A stretch of DNA of 64,000 nucleotides from positions 1 through 64,000 of the forward strand of contig NZ_JAUXUP010000065.1 in NCBI RefSeq assembly GCF_030680935.1. The letters are read 5' to 3'. The DNA comes from Polaromonas sp. Lineage in GTDB: Bacteria; Pseudomonadota; Gammaproteobacteria; Burkholderiales; Burkholderiaceae_C. The position numbers and the translations under genes are program-made. Position 1 is the first letter of the stretch; every line of letters starts with the position of its first letter. The notes under the pieces are model-generated. The model had not been told where the DNA came from and searched no databases. It worked only from the letters and a program-made list of their open reading frames with translations. Of this stretch, positions 36,141 to 45,339 are shown piece by piece.

Positions 36141-37082
36141 ATGAAACTCATGCCGTTTGCCCTGTCCCTTTTTTTGGCTGCTGCCGGTTTTGCCCTGCCG
36201 GCACATGCCGTTGGCAGCCTGGCCGATGTCACGGTGATAGACCGACAGTCCGGCGCCACCTTGCCGGTGTACCGCCACCGGGGCGAGTACTGGGTGGCGG
36301 GCCAGTACGGTGCCAAATATGCGGTGCTGGTGCGCAACCGCCTGGGCGAGCGTGTGCTGGCCGTGACGGCGGTGGACGGCGTCAACGTGCTCAGCGGCGA
36401 AACCGCCGCCTGGGACCAGACAGGTTATGTGTTTTCGCCCTGGCAGCAGTACCAGGTGACAGGCTGGCGCAAAAGCAGCAGCGAAGTGGCGGCCTTCGAG
36501 TTTTCCGTGTCTGGCGAATCCTATGCGGGCCGCACCGGCCGGCCCGGCAACGTGGGGGTGATTGGTGTGGCGCTGTTTCGTGAGCGGCTGCCCGAGCCGG
36601 TGCTGCCGCTGCCCGAGTATTCACGCCGCGATGAGTCGCGCGACTCCTTTCGCGACCTCTCGCGTGAAGAGTCGGTCCTGCCGCGTGCGCGCAGTGCGCC
36701 TGCGCCAGCCACGCCCCTGGCTGAAAACAGCACCGGTCTGGCAGAGCGCAGAAGCGCCGAGGCGCCACTGCGCGAGCAGTCGCAGCGCGGGTCCGCATCC
36801 GCCGACAGCCTGGCCAAAGCGGCTCCTTCGTTTGCGCCCCGGCCTGCACCCCAGCTGGGGACGGCACATGGGCAGCGTGAAACCTCGGTGGTGTCGCACA
36901 CCAGCTTTGCGCGCCTGCAGGCGCAGCCCAACGAGGTCATCCGCATCCGTTATGACAGCCGCGAGAACCTGATCGCCGCAGGTGTCATCCGCGAGCCGGC
37001 AGCGCTGTGGCCGGTGCCCAATCCGTTTCCCCAGTCGGCCAATACCTCCTACGTACCTGACCCGCCTGTCCGCAGGTATTGA
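36141..37082 (+). CDS. Secreted protein of unknown function, upstream of an ECF sigma factor
   Basis: 313 residues. Signal peptide 1-23 (ends PAHAVG). Residues 25-150 form a likely beta-sandwich domain (ADVTVIDRQSGATLPVYRHR, AVLVRNRLGERVLAVTAVDG). Residues 165-245 are low complexity, rich in Arg/Ser/Glu/Ala. The C-terminal 60 residues have a separate conserved-looking block (QPNEVIRIRYDSRENLIAAG). It is 34 bp upstream of the sigma factor start and in the same direction, so the three genes probably form one unit. I do not recognise a named family. Start ATG 36141 has GGAG 11 bp upstream. Confidence 0.75.
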   Translation: MKLMPFALSLFLAAAGFALPAHAVGSLADVTVIDRQSGATLPVYRHRGEYWVAGQYGAKYAVLVRNRLGERVLAVTAVDGVNVLSGETAAWDQTGYVFSPWQQYQVTGWRKSSSEVAAFEFSVSGESYAGRTGRPGNVGVIGVALFRERLPEPVLPLPEYSRRDESRDSFRDLSREESVLPRARSAPAPATPLAENSTGLAERRSAEAPLREQSQRGSASADSLAKAAPSFAPRPAPQLGTAHGQRETSVVSHTSFARLQAQPNEVIRIRYDSRENLIAAGVIREPAALWPVPNPFPQSANTSYVPDPPVRRY

Positions 37083-37116
37083 GAAAGGCGGGCTGCTGGC
37101 CGTGCTAACGTGGCGC

Positions 37117-37728
37117 ATGCCCAGCGCCGACCCGCCCGACCACGCCGCAATTGACAGCGACGAGTCCCTGATGTTGCGTTATGCAGCGGGTGATCTGGCG
37201 GCCTTTGACGTGCTGTATGGCCGCCACGAGCTACGCGTCTGGCGTTACCTGTTGCGCAGTGTGCGGGTGCAGGCCGTGGCCGACGACTTGCTGCAGGACG
37301 TGTGGTTTGCGGTAGCCCGGCAGGGGGTCGGCAATGCCGGCTACCGGCCCACAGCGCGCTTCACCACCTGGCTGTTCACCATCGCGCACCACCGGCTGGT
37401 GGATCACTTCCGGACCGCCAGGCCACATGTCTCCATCGACGGGCATGGCGGCGGGGAGGATGATGAAAACAGCCTCATCAACACCCTGGCCGCTGATTCG
37501 GGTTTTGGGCCGCTGCGCCAGTTGCAGTCGCGCGAGCAGGCTGCCGCGCTGATGGCGGCGCTGGAGCAATTGCCAGCCGAACAACGCGAAGCTTTTTTGC
37601 TGCAGGCCGAAGCCGGGATGAGTGTGGAAGAGATTGCCAGCACCACCGGCGTGAGTTTTGAAACCGCCAAAAGCCGCCTGCGTTATGCCAGACGCAGCCT
37701 GCGACAACAGCTACAGGAGTTTGCATGA
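37117..37728 (+). CDS. ECF-family RNA polymerase sigma factor
   Basis: 203 residues. Region 2 (about 15-85) has AAFDVLYGRHELRVWRYLLR and ADDLLQDVWFAVAR (the conserved DD..Q/D-V motif of region 2.2), then TWLFTIAHHRLVDHFR (2.4). Region 4 (about 135-195) shows LEQLPAEQREAFLLQAEAGMSVEEIA and ETAKSRLRYARRSLRQQL. It starts at ATG 37117. It overlaps the downstream membrane protein gene by 4 bp, the usual link between an ECF sigma factor and its anti-sigma factor. Confidence 0.93.
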   Translation: MPSADPPDHAAIDSDESLMLRYAAGDLAAFDVLYGRHELRVWRYLLRSVRVQAVADDLLQDVWFAVARQGVGNAGYRPTARFTTWLFTIAHHRLVDHFRTARPHVSIDGHGGGEDDENSLINTLAADSGFGPLRQLQSREQAAALMAALEQLPAEQREAFLLQAEAGMSVEEIASTTGVSFETAKSRLRYARRSLRQQLQEFA

Positions 37729-38786
37729 CAGCCCCCCGCCCCGACGACGAGTTGCTGCGGCGCTATCACGAGGCCAGCGCGCAGGATACACGCGGCCCCG
37801 GCGCACATGTGCGCGCGGCAGTGCGCGCCCATGCACAGGCCGTGCTGGCAGGCCAGACGACCAGCCGCACAACCCGGCCCGCACCCGCCGCCAACCAGCC
37901 GCGCTGGAAGCTGTCCCTGCTGGCCAGTGTGGCCGTGGTCGGTCTGGCGGGGCTGCTGGTGCTGCAGTTTGAACGTGGCACGCCGCAAGAAAAAGAGCTG
38001 GTGGCCGGCCAGAGCGCTGCAGGCCGCAGCCCCGCCACGTCCGCAGGGCCGTCAACAAGCCGCGAGGCCAGCCCCGCTGCCCATACCGCGCCAGAGACAC
38101 AGGCAAGTGCCGCCACCGCCACCGCCACCGCCACTGCCAAGGCCGCGCCCGCCAGAAGCCAGGCCGAGCTGCCCCGCGCCTTGTCGCCTGCACCAGCATC
38201 CCCTGCGCCTGCCGCCAAGACGGCACCAGCGCCTGTCGCCCCTGCCATTCCCGTCGAGGTGGCGCCAGCGCGCAGCCGTCTGGCCGATACAAACGCCAAC
38301 AACGCGCTCGATGAAGCCACCATTTCAGCAGGCCGCGCTGCGGCCCCTGCATTTCGGGCGCCACCAGCAGCACCGGATGCGCCCCGACCCGACCTGGCCT
38401 ATCCCCCATCGTTTGCGGCCGCGCCAGCGGCCGCCCCACGCGCGCAGGCCCAGCAGCAAAAACAGGAAGAACGCAGCAGTGAACAGGCAGGGGCGCGCGA
38501 ACTCAGCCGAAGCGCCGCTGCGTCGCTGCACGCGGCGGCTGGCGCAGGGCGGCTGGCGCAAGTCGAGCAGCTCATCGCGCAAGGTGCGTCAGTCAATACA
38601 CCTGACGCGATGGGCAAAACACCGCTGATGCTGGCCGCCATCAACGGGCACAGCACCGTGGTTCAGCGCCTGCTGGCAGCCGGGGCGAATCCGGCATTGG
38701 TGGACCGTGATGGTGTCAACGCCTTGCAGCACGCCAGGCGGCTGGGGCGCGAGGCGATTGCGCAGATGATAGAGGCCGGGTCGTGA
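37725..38786 (+). CDS. Membrane protein with N-terminal anti-sigma-like tail and C-terminal ankyrin repeats (putative anti-sigma factor)
   Basis: 353 residues. A 60-residue cytoplasmic N-terminus (DDELLRRYHEASAQ...RAAVRAHAQAVL) resembles the short sigma-binding tails of anti-sigma factors but lacks the zinc HxxxCxxC motif. One transmembrane helix spans about 63-81 (LSLLASVAVVGLAGLLVLQF). A long Ala/Pro/Thr-rich linker (about 85-255) follows. Three ankyrin repeats (about 265-353) contain LHAAAGAGRLAQVEQLI, GKTPLMLAAINGHSTVVQRLL and DGVNALQHARRLGREAIAQM. Topology would place the ankyrin repeats in the periplasm. The 4-bp overlap with the ECF sigma gene supports an anti-sigma role. That is inference from context, not from a known family. 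Confidence 0.8.
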   Translation: MTAPRPDDELLRRYHEASAQDTRGPGAHVRAAVRAHAQAVLAGQTTSRTTRPAPAANQPRWKLSLLASVAVVGLAGLLVLQFERGTPQEKELVAGQSAAGRSPATSAGPSTSREASPAAHTAPETQASAATATATATAKAAPARSQAELPRALSPAPASPAPAAKTAPAPVAPAIPVEVAPARSRLADTNANNALDEATISAGRAAAPAFRAPPAAPDAPRPDLAYPPSFAAAPAAAPRAQAQQQKQEERSSEQAGARELSRSAAASLHAAAGAGRLAQVEQLIAQGASVNTPDAMGKTPLMLAAINGHSTVVQRLLAAGANPALVDRDGVNALQHARRLGREAIAQMIEAGS

Positions 38787-38816
38787 TGCCGGTGGCTGCG
38801 CGCTGGGGCGGCGCCC

Positions 38817-39593
38817 TTATTTGCCCATCAGCTGATTGATCTTGTCGGCCTCAAAGGTCTCTTGCAGCGCCGCGTCATCGGGCACGCAGTCGCGATGCGC
38901 CTTGCTGCTTTCAGACAACTTTTCAATCGCCTGCCAGAGCAGCGCAATCTGGTGCTCCTGCGACGAGGCGTTGTCGATCAGGCCCTTCATGGCCTGGCCC
39001 AGCGGGTCGTCTTCGAGCGTGATGCCGTAGGCCGAGAACTTGGGCGAGGTGGTGGTGACGTCGGCGCTTTCGCCAGCTTTGGACGGGATGATGCGCGCCG
39101 GAATACCCACGGCGGTGGCACCCGCGGGCACCGGCTTGATCACCACCGCGTTGCTGCCGATCTTGGCGCCATCACCCACCAGAAAACCGCCCAGCACCTT
39201 GGCCCCGGCGCTGACCACCACATCGCGGCCCAGCGTCGGGTGCCGTTTGGTGCCCTTGTACAGCGAGGTGCCGCCCAGCGTCACGCCCTGGTAAATCGTG
39301 CAGCCGTCGCCAATCTCGGCGGTTTCACCGATCACCACGCCCATCGCGTGGTCAAAAAACACCCGCTCGCCGATTTTCGCGCCGGGGTGAATCTCGATAC
39401 CGGTCAGCCAGCGCGACAGCTGCGAGATAAACCGTCCAGCCCATTTGAAGCCGTTTTGCCAGCACCAGTGCGCGCGCCGGTGCAACACCAGGGCATGCAG
39501 GCCGGGGTAGCAGGTCAGCACTTCCCAGCCGGTGCGGGCGGCGGGGTCGCGTTCAAGAATGCACTGGATGTCGGATTGGAGTCGGGAGAACAT
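38817..39593 (-). CDS. cysE: Serine O-acetyltransferase
   Basis: 258 residues. The N-terminal helical domain [20 protein letters not shown] leads into left-handed beta-helix hexapeptide repeats: [30 protein letters not shown] (shown here in two parts, [12 protein letters not shown] and [14 protein letters not shown]) and [16 protein letters not shown]. It acetylates serine with acetyl-CoA, first step to cysteine. The C-terminal tail after PARIIPSK is longer than in E. coli CysE. It ends near NQLMGK. It is divergent from the operon at 36.1-38.8 kb (convergent ends) and 9 bp downstream of trmJ. Confidence 0.93.
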   Translation of the reverse strand: MFSRLQSDIQCILERDPAARTGWEVLTCYPGLHALVLHRRAHWCWQNGFKWAGRFISQLSRWLTGIEIHPGAKIGERVFFDHAMGVVIGETAEIGDGCTIYQGVTLGGTSLYKGTKRHPTLGRDVVVSAGAKVLGGFLVGDGAKIGSNAVVIKPVPAGATAVGIPARIIPSKAGESADVTTTSPKFSAYGITLEDDPLGQAMKGLIDNASSQEHQIALLWQAIEKLSESSKAHRDCVPDDAALQETFEADKINQLMGK

Positions 39594-39602
39594 GCTGGGA
39601 GT

Positions 39603-40421
39603 TTATGGCTTGGCGGCAGTTTTTGCTGGCGCGACATGCTGGCCCTTTTGCAACATCGCCTTGGCCACACCGCGCAGGATATGAATCTCTTCCGGGCTCA
39701 GTTGCGCCCGGTTGAAGAGCTGGTTCATGCGCGGCATCAGTTTTTTCGGCGCGGCTGGGTCCAGAAAGCCGATGTCGGTCAGCGCCTGCTGCCAGTGAGT
39801 CAACATGCCGGCCACCGCAGCTGCATCGGCCAGCGCCTGCGCGGGTTGGGCAGCCTGTACCGCAAAACCCCCCAGCGCCTCGCGCCAGTCGTAGGCAATC
39901 AACTGCACTGCAGCGGCCAGATTCAGCGATCCAAACTTCGGATCGGTCGGTATGCTGAGCGCCACATGGCAGCGGTAGACGTCCTCGTTCTGCATGCCAA
40001 AACGTTCAGAACCAAACAGAAAGGCCACACCTTCTGGTTTTGAAGCCAAATTGGCCTGCAGCCCTTGTGCGGCGGGCGAAAGAAGCTCCTGATGTGATAG
40101 CAAATTGGTGCCGCCCAGCAAGGCCGAAAAATGTTCGCGTGGCGCCCGGGTCGGCGGGCCGAAGTCGCGCGGCGTCATTGCGGTGGCGCATAAATGCGTC
40201 ACGCCGTCCAGGGCTTCATCCAGCGTCGCCACAATCCGCGCGTTTTTGAGTACGTCCAGCGCACCACTGGCGCGTTGAATGGTTTCTTCGCGGTTCAGCA
40301 CATTGGCCCAGCGCGGCGCCACCAGCACCAGATCGTCAAACCCCATGACTTTCATCGCGCGCGCGGCGGCGCCGACGTTGCCGGCATGGCTGGTGTTGAT
40401 CAGGACAAATCGCGTTTTCAT
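39603..40421 (-). CDS. trmJ: tRNA (cytidine/uridine-2'-O-)-methyltransferase TrmJ
   Basis: 272 residues. SPOUT/TrmH-type methyltransferase with motif 1 NTSHAGNVGAAARAMKVMGF, motif 2 FLFGSERFGMQNEDV and motif 3 LSIPTDPKFGSLNLAAAVQL that build the trefoil knot and SAM site. The C-terminal extension is helical (EEIHILRGVAKAMLQ). TrmJ 2'-O-methylates position 32 of several tRNAs. The gene is divergent from suhB, as often seen in beta- and gammaproteobacteria. Confidence 0.92.
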   Translation of the reverse strand: MKTRFVLINTSHAGNVGAAARAMKVMGFDDLVLVAPRWANVLNREETIQRASGALDVLKNARIVATLDEALDGVTHLCATAMTPRDFGPPTRAPREHFSALLGGTNLLSHQELLSPAAQGLQANLASKPEGVAFLFGSERFGMQNEDVYRCHVALSIPTDPKFGSLNLAAAVQLIAYDWREALGGFAVQAAQPAQALADAAAVAGMLTHWQQALTDIGFLDPAAPKKLMPRMNQLFNRAQLSPEEIHILRGVAKAMLQKGQHVAPAKTAAKP

Positions 40422-40522
40422 GGGTAAAAGGGGCAGACGGAGCGTGCGAGCCGGTAAAATGGCTTTATTGTCGCCTGCCCCGGTTACCGGGCCGCAGCCC
40501 TTGTGCTCTTTCTTAGTCCTAT

Positions 40523-41476
40523 ATGTCCAGCAATCTCCACCCCATGCTCAACGTGGCCATCAAGGCTGCACGCGCCGCCGGCGCCATCATCAACCGTGCA
40601 GCCCTTGACGTGGAGTCGGTCCGGGTTTCGGTCAAGCAAACCAATGACTTCGTCACCGAAATCGACCAGGCCGCAGAAGCCGCCATCATCGAAACCCTGC
40701 TGACCGCCTACCCCGGCCACGGCATTCTGGCCGAGGAATCAGGCAGCGAACACGGCGCCAAAGACTCCGAGTTTGTCTGGATCATCGACCCGCTGGACGG
40801 CACCACCAACTTCATCCATGGCTTTCCGGTCTATTGCGTGAGCATTGCACTCAGCGTCAAGGGCAAGGTCGAGCAGGCGGTGGTGTACGACCCCACCCGC
40901 AACGATATTTTCTGCGCCACCAAAGGCCGCGGCGCCTACATGAACGACAGGCGCATCCGCGTGGCAAAACGGACGCGGCTGCAGGAATGCCTGATCTCCA
41001 CCGGCTTTCCCTACCGCCCCGGGGACAAGCTCAAGACCTACCTGAACATGCTCGGCGAAGTCATGAGCCAGTGCGCCGGCGTGCGCCGCCCCGGCGCTGC
41101 AGCACTCGACCTGGCCTATGTGGCCGCTGGTTTCAGCGATGGCTTTTTTGAAAGCAACCTCAAGCCCTGGGACGTCGCAGCCGGCTCGCTGCTGGTCACT
41201 GAAGCAGGCGGTCTGATTGGCAACTTCACCGGCGAGGCCGACTTCATGGACCACGGCGAATGTGTGGCCGGCAATCCGCGCATCTATGGCCAGTTGGTCA
41301 CCACCCTGGGCAAGTACAGCAAGTTTGCCGGCGCAGGCGACAAGGCCACGGTGCGACAGGCACTGACCGATGACGCGGCGGCCACCGATGCACCCGCTGC
41401 CACCCAAACCCTGTCAAGGCCGCGTGGCGCGAGGGCTGCACACCCCGTCACACCCAGCCCCGGCGATCAGACCTGA
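40523..41476 (+). CDS. suhB: Inositol monophosphatase family protein SuhB
   Basis: 317 residues. Metal/phosphate motifs [38 protein letters not shown] and [16 protein letters not shown] all match the IMPase/SuhB family. SuhB hydrolyses inositol phosphates and is also a ribosomal RNA antitermination factor in E. coli. The protein has a C-terminal extension of about 50 residues after [11 protein letters not shown], rich in Ala/Thr/Pro. Start ATG 40523 (MSSNLHPML). It is divergent from trmJ. Confidence 0.93.
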   Translation: MSSNLHPMLNVAIKAARAAGAIINRAALDVESVRVSVKQTNDFVTEIDQAAEAAIIETLLTAYPGHGILAEESGSEHGAKDSEFVWIIDPLDGTTNFIHGFPVYCVSIALSVKGKVEQAVVYDPTRNDIFCATKGRGAYMNDRRIRVAKRTRLQECLISTGFPYRPGDKLKTYLNMLGEVMSQCAGVRRPGAAALDLAYVAAGFSDGFFESNLKPWDVAAGSLLVTEAGGLIGNFTGEADFMDHGECVAGNPRIYGQLVTTLGKYSKFAGAGDKATVRQALTDDAAATDAPAATQTLSRPRGARAAHPVTPSPGDQT

Positions 41477-41672
41477 AGCCGGCCGCACAGCGCTTTACAG
41501 CGCTGTTTTTACGTTTTGTTTCGCATCAAGCTGACAGCGCCGAGGGATGTTTGCCTACACCGTGCGCAGGCCGGTCACACAATGTCAGTTACCATCAATT
41601 CACGACTGAATGGAGGGGCCGTTGCCCCGGCGCCAACCCTTGAAACCTGACCCCCAAAGCGGTACCCACACC

Positions 41673-41993
41673 ATGCCAGAATCTTCACTTTTACCCGCTG
41701 CTGCCGCTTCTTCTTCAGCTTCTGCAACGGTCGCCGACGCCGGCCTGATGCGCGAAGTGGCCGAGCTGGTGGTCAGCGCGCTGAACCTGGACACAGCGGC
41801 CGCAGACATCCAGCCGGACGAGCCCCTGTATGGCGAAGGCCTGGGCCTCGATTCGATCGACATTCTGGAGATCGCGCTGGTGCTGTCCAAACGTTACGGC
41901 CTGCAATTACGCGCCGACCATGAAGACAACACCGCCATCTTCCAGTCGTTGCGCAGCCTGACCGAGCACATCGCCCTGCAAAGAAGCAAGTGA
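41673..41993 (+). CDS. Acyl carrier protein, aryl-polyene type
   Basis: 106 residues with an Ala/Ser-rich lead of about 25 residues, then an ACP fold. The phosphopantetheine attachment serine is S61 in GLGLDSIDILEIALVL. It is the first gene of the plus-strand polyene operon and its stop overlaps the next start (GTGA). It would carry the growing aryl-polyene chain. Canonical aryl polyene clusters (APE, Vf cluster) have two ACP genes; a second one is not visible here. Start ATG 41673 was chosen over an upstream frame with no ribosome binding site. The 196-bp gap before it must hold the operon promoter. Confidence 0.88.
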   Translation: MPESSLLPAAAASSSASATVADAGLMREVAELVVSALNLDTAAADIQPDEPLYGEGLGLDSIDILEIALVLSKRYGLQLRADHEDNTAIFQSLRSLTEHIALQRSK

Positions 41994-42664
41994 AACCCGG
42001 CTTGACGGCAAAATTGCTGCGCGGCGCCCGCTGGGCAGCCGTCGCCGCAGTCGGCATCGCCTACTCGGTGGCAGCCCATCTGGCGGCAGCCGATCCCAGC
42101 CCCGACTGGCTGGATGCAGCAGTCGCCATCGCTCCGCTGCTGCTGCTGGCACTGGTACTGGCCTGGCGCTCCCCACATCGGCCTTTGATGCTGCTGCTGT
42201 GCGCCGCCACCATCGCTGTGTTGTATGCAGCCAGCGCCTGGCTGGTGCAACACTTCAACTGGGTTTTTCTGCTGCAACACGCCGGTATGCAGGTACTGCT
42301 GGGCCTGGCCTTTGGCCGCACCCTGCGCGCAGGCCAGGTACCCATGGTGTCGCGTTTTGCCGCCTTGATCCACGGCCCGCTGTCACCCGCTCTGGCCCGC
42401 TACACGCGGCAGGTCACCTGGGCCTGGACCCTGTACTTTGCCTGCATGGGGGCACTGTCGCTGCTGTTGTTCTGGCTGGCGCCGGTAGCCATATGGTCGG
42501 CTTTTGCCAACCTGCTCAACCTTCCGCTGGTGATTGTGATGTTTGCAGCCGAATATGTGGCACGGCTGTGCCTGCTGGACCCGTCCGACCGGGCTGGCCC
42601 CTTGCAGGCCTTCCGCGCTTACCGACAGGCCAGCGGTACCGGCCCGCTGCCACCATCGTCCTGA
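41990..42664 (+). CDS. Integral membrane protein of the aryl-polyene operon (COG4648-like)
   Basis: 224 residues starting at GTG 41990, four bases before the end of the ACP gene. Seven hydrophobic stretches span residues 15-215, including VAIAPLLLLALVLAWRSP and WTLYFACMGALSLLLFWLA. Charged residues in the loop AGQVPMVSRFAALIHGPL are typical of the membrane protein encoded directly after the ACP in aryl-polyene clusters (ApeG position). It is likely an accessory protein of polyene assembly or export. Its biochemical role is not established. Confidence 0.82.
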   Translation: MKPGLTAKLLRGARWAAVAAVGIAYSVAAHLAAADPSPDWLDAAVAIAPLLLLALVLAWRSPHRPLMLLLCAATIAVLYAASAWLVQHFNWVFLLQHAGMQVLLGLAFGRTLRAGQVPMVSRFAALIHGPLSPALARYTRQVTWAWTLYFACMGALSLLLFWLAPVAIWSAFANLLNLPLVIVMFAAEYVARLCLLDPSDRAGPLQAFRAYRQASGTGPLPPSS

Positions 42665-42672
42665 GCCTGCTC

Positions 42673-44058
42673 ATGGTCATGACCACCTACCCCCTCATCA
42701 GTCACCACAGTGGCGACGACATCGTGGCATGGCGCTACGGAGAAGCCATCACCGTGCGCCGCTACCTGGCGGATGTACGGCATCTGGCGGCGGCTTTGCC
42801 AGCCAGCCAGCACATGCTCAATGCGTGCAGCGACCGCTACCACTTTGCGGTAGGTCTGGGTGCGGCGCTGCTGACCCGCAAAATCTGCCTGCTGCCACCT
42901 ACCCACGCGCCCGAGATGATGCGCCAGATGCAACTGCAGGCGCCGGATGTGTTTTGCCTGGCCGACGCTCCCCATGGAATTGCTCTGCCCGGTTTTGTCT
43001 ATCACGATGCCTTTGCGCAAGGCGCTCCAGAGCTTGATCCCGACGACGCATGTGACATCCCCTACCTGCCTGGCAACCAGCCGGTGGCCGACGTGTTTAC
43101 ATCCGGCTCCACCGGCCTGCCGCTGCCGCACCGTAAAACCTGGGGCTCGCTGGTGCAAAGCGCGCGTGCCGAGGCCCAGCGGCTGGGCCTCCATGCGGGC
43201 CGGCCTTGCACACTGGTTGGCACCGTGCCGGCGCAACACATGTTCGGCCTTGAATCAACCGTGCTGCTGCCCATGCACAGCGGCTGCGCCTTTCATGCCG
43301 GCCAGCCCTTTTACCCAGCCGATATTGCTGCGGCGCTGCGGCCCCTGCCTTCGGCGCGCATGCTGGTCAGCACACCGGTGCACCTGAGGGTGCTGGTGCA
43401 CGCGGATATCGATCTGCCCGAGCTCGATCTGGTGTTGTCGGCCACCGCCCCGATGTCCACCCAGCTCGCAGAAGAATGTGAAGCCCGCTTCGACGCCCCG
43501 CTGTTTGAAATTTACGGCTCCACTGAAACCGGGCAAATCGCTTCACGGCGCACTGTGCAAACTCCCGAGTGGCAGCTGTTCCCCCTCGTGACCCTGACTC
43601 CGCACGACGAGCGCATCTGGGCCTGCGGCGGTCATGTCGAGCAGGTGGTGCCGCTCAACGATGTGCTGGAGGTGGTGGATGCGCGCCACTTCCTGTTGCA
43701 CGGGCGACTGGAAGACCTGGTCAACATCGCCGGAAAACGCAACTCGCTGTCTTACCTGAACCACCAGTTGAACCAGATCCCTGGCGTGCTCGATGGCGCA
43801 TTTTTCATGCCGGATGAAGGTGAACAGGGCAGCGTTGTGCGCCTGATGGCATTTGCCGTCGCACCCGGCGTGACTTCCGTTGAACTGCAGCAGGCACTGA
43901 AAGAACGCATCGATGCCATCTTTCTGCCGCGCCCGCTGGTGCTGCTGGAGTCACTGCCGCGCAACAGAACCGGCAAACTTCCGCGCGCTGTACTGCAAAC
44001 CCTGGCGCGCCAACATCAGGCGCGGCCAGCGCCCAGCGGCGACGACCATGCCAACTGA
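42673..44058 (+). CDS. AMP-dependent acyl/aryl ligase of the aryl-polyene operon
   Basis: 461 residues starting at ATG 42673 or 42679. An ANL-superfamily adenylating enzyme with a compact N-terminal part. Visible motifs are the Gly/Ser-rich loop VFTSGSTGLPLP (A3), FEIYGSTETGQIASRR (A5) and a late hinge/C-terminal region VNIAGKRNSLSYLNHQL and LPRNRTGKLPR, with the catalytic Lys in GKLPR. It should activate the aryl starter (4-hydroxybenzoate-like) or another acyl unit for loading on the ACP. It follows the membrane protein gene with an 8-bp gap and overlaps the hotdog gene. Confidence 0.87.
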   Translation: MVMTTYPLISHHSGDDIVAWRYGEAITVRRYLADVRHLAAALPASQHMLNACSDRYHFAVGLGAALLTRKICLLPPTHAPEMMRQMQLQAPDVFCLADAPHGIALPGFVYHDAFAQGAPELDPDDACDIPYLPGNQPVADVFTSGSTGLPLPHRKTWGSLVQSARAEAQRLGLHAGRPCTLVGTVPAQHMFGLESTVLLPMHSGCAFHAGQPFYPADIAAALRPLPSARMLVSTPVHLRVLVHADIDLPELDLVLSATAPMSTQLAEECEARFDAPLFEIYGSTETGQIASRRTVQTPEWQLFPLVTLTPHDERIWACGGHVEQVVPLNDVLEVVDARHFLLHGRLEDLVNIAGKRNSLSYLNHQLNQIPGVLDGAFFMPDEGEQGSVVRLMAFAVAPGVTSVELQQALKERIDAIFLPRPLVLLESLPRNRTGKLPRAVLQTLARQHQARPAPSGDDHAN

Positions 44059-44383
44059 AACCAGCCTGCACTTCGCCGCAGATCACCCTGCCTTCGCCGG
44101 CCACTTTCCGGGGCAGCCGATGGTGCCAGGGGCGCTGCTGCTCGATGCCGTTGTGCATGCGATAACGCAGACACAAGCTGAGCCCTGCAGCGCAGATACC
44201 GGCTCGCCATGCGCCTGGCAATTTGCCTCGGCCAAATTTCTCAGCCCGGTGCAGCCCGGTGAAACACTGACCCTGTCCTGGGTACCCGGCGCTGCCGGCA
44301 GCAGCCGTTTCACGATTGTCTGCGGCAAACGTCAGATTGCCAGCGGTACGGTGCTGGCAGAGGCCAGGGAAGTCGCGTCATGA
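44048..44383 (+). CDS. Small hotdog-fold dehydratase/thioesterase (ApeI position)
   Basis: 111 residues. The N-terminus HFAADHPAFAGHFPGQPMVPGALLLDAV is a FabZ/FabA-like hotdog signature (here HPAFAGHFPGQPMVPG), including the catalytic His. It lacks the usual FabZ Glu-containing motif in the same form, so it may act as dehydratase or thioesterase. Sits between the ligase and the acyltransferase genes with overlaps at both ends (11 and 4 bp), so co-translation is likely. Confidence 0.82.
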   Translation: MPTETSLHFAADHPAFAGHFPGQPMVPGALLLDAVVHAITQTQAEPCSADTGSPCAWQFASAKFLSPVQPGETLTLSWVPGAAGSSRFTIVCGKRQIASGTVLAEAREVAS

Positions 44384-45339
44384 GTGCCCTGCCCCCGGGT
44401 CCGGCAAGCGGCTGGCGCCAGCGGCCCGAACGCAGCAATATGCTGATGCTGCGTGTCATGACCTGGATATCCTTGCGGCTGGGCCGCCCGGTGGCGCGCT
44501 GCGTGCTCTACGGCATTGCGGGGTATTTTCTGCTGGCCAATGCGGCGGCGCGCCAGGCCTCGCGCGCCTATCTGCGGCGCGCCCTGCCCGCCACGGCGCA
44601 TGTCGGCTGGGGCACGATATTCAAACACTTTTTGAGTTTTGCCTCGTGTATCCATGACCGGGTGTACCTGATCAACGACCGATTCAACCTGTTTGACATC
44701 AGGATTCATCAGGAGCATCTGGTGGCCGAGCTGACCGCCGACCGCAAGGGGGTGTTCCTGATGGGCGCCCACGTTGGCAGCTTTGAGGTGTTGCGCGCCG
44801 TTGGCCGGCGCCAACCCGGGCTGCGGGTGGCCATGGTGATGTACGAAGAAAACGCGCGCAAGATCAACGCAACGCTCAAAGCCATCAACCCCGCGGCCCA
44901 GCAAGACATCGTGCCGCTGGGCCATGCCGACTCCATGCTGCGGGTGCATGAATTGATTGAGACCGGCAGCGTGGTCGGCATGCTGGCAGACCGCTGCCTG
45001 AACCAGGACAGCACCCGCTCCGCTTCCTTCCTGGGGGAAAGCGCCGAGTTTCCGGTCGGCCCTTTCCGCATGGCAGCGATCTTGCGACGGCCTGTCTTGT
45101 TCATGGTGGGCTTGTACGCGGGCGGCAATCGCTACGATATTCATTTTGAAACGCTGGCAGACTTTTCTGCCGTTCCTGCGGGTGGCCGCGAGGCCGCTGT
45201 CCAAGCGGCCCTGACCAGGTATGCAGCGCTGCTGGAGAAACACAGCCGCGCCGCGCCCTTCAACTGGTTCAACTTTTTCAACTTCTGGCAGGCAGGTCCA
45301 ACGCCGCCTGCAGCCAATGCGGGACAGCCTCATGCATGA
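44380..45339 (+). CDS. Lysophospholipid/lipid A-type acyltransferase (LpxL-like; ApeK position)
   Basis: 319 residues. One membrane segment near residues 25-45 and an acyltransferase domain with the catalytic pattern GAHVGSFEV (HX4E), then MYEENARKI and ADRCLNQDSTRSASFLGE. The family includes LpxL/LpxM, which acylate lipid A or related lipids at the inner membrane. In aryl-polyene clusters the homologue is thought to attach the polyene to a lipid head. It overlaps the upstream gene by 4 bp and the downstream gene by 8 bp. Confidence 0.86.
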   Translation: MSALPPGPASGWRQRPERSNMLMLRVMTWISLRLGRPVARCVLYGIAGYFLLANAAARQASRAYLRRALPATAHVGWGTIFKHFLSFASCIHDRVYLINDRFNLFDIRIHQEHLVAELTADRKGVFLMGAHVGSFEVLRAVGRRQPGLRVAMVMYEENARKINATLKAINPAAQQDIVPLGHADSMLRVHELIETGSVVGMLADRCLNQDSTRSASFLGESAEFPVGPFRMAAILRRPVLFMVGLYAGGNRYDIHFETLADFSAVPAGGREAAVQAALTRYAALLEKHSRAAPFNWFNFFNFWQAGPTPPAANAGQPHA

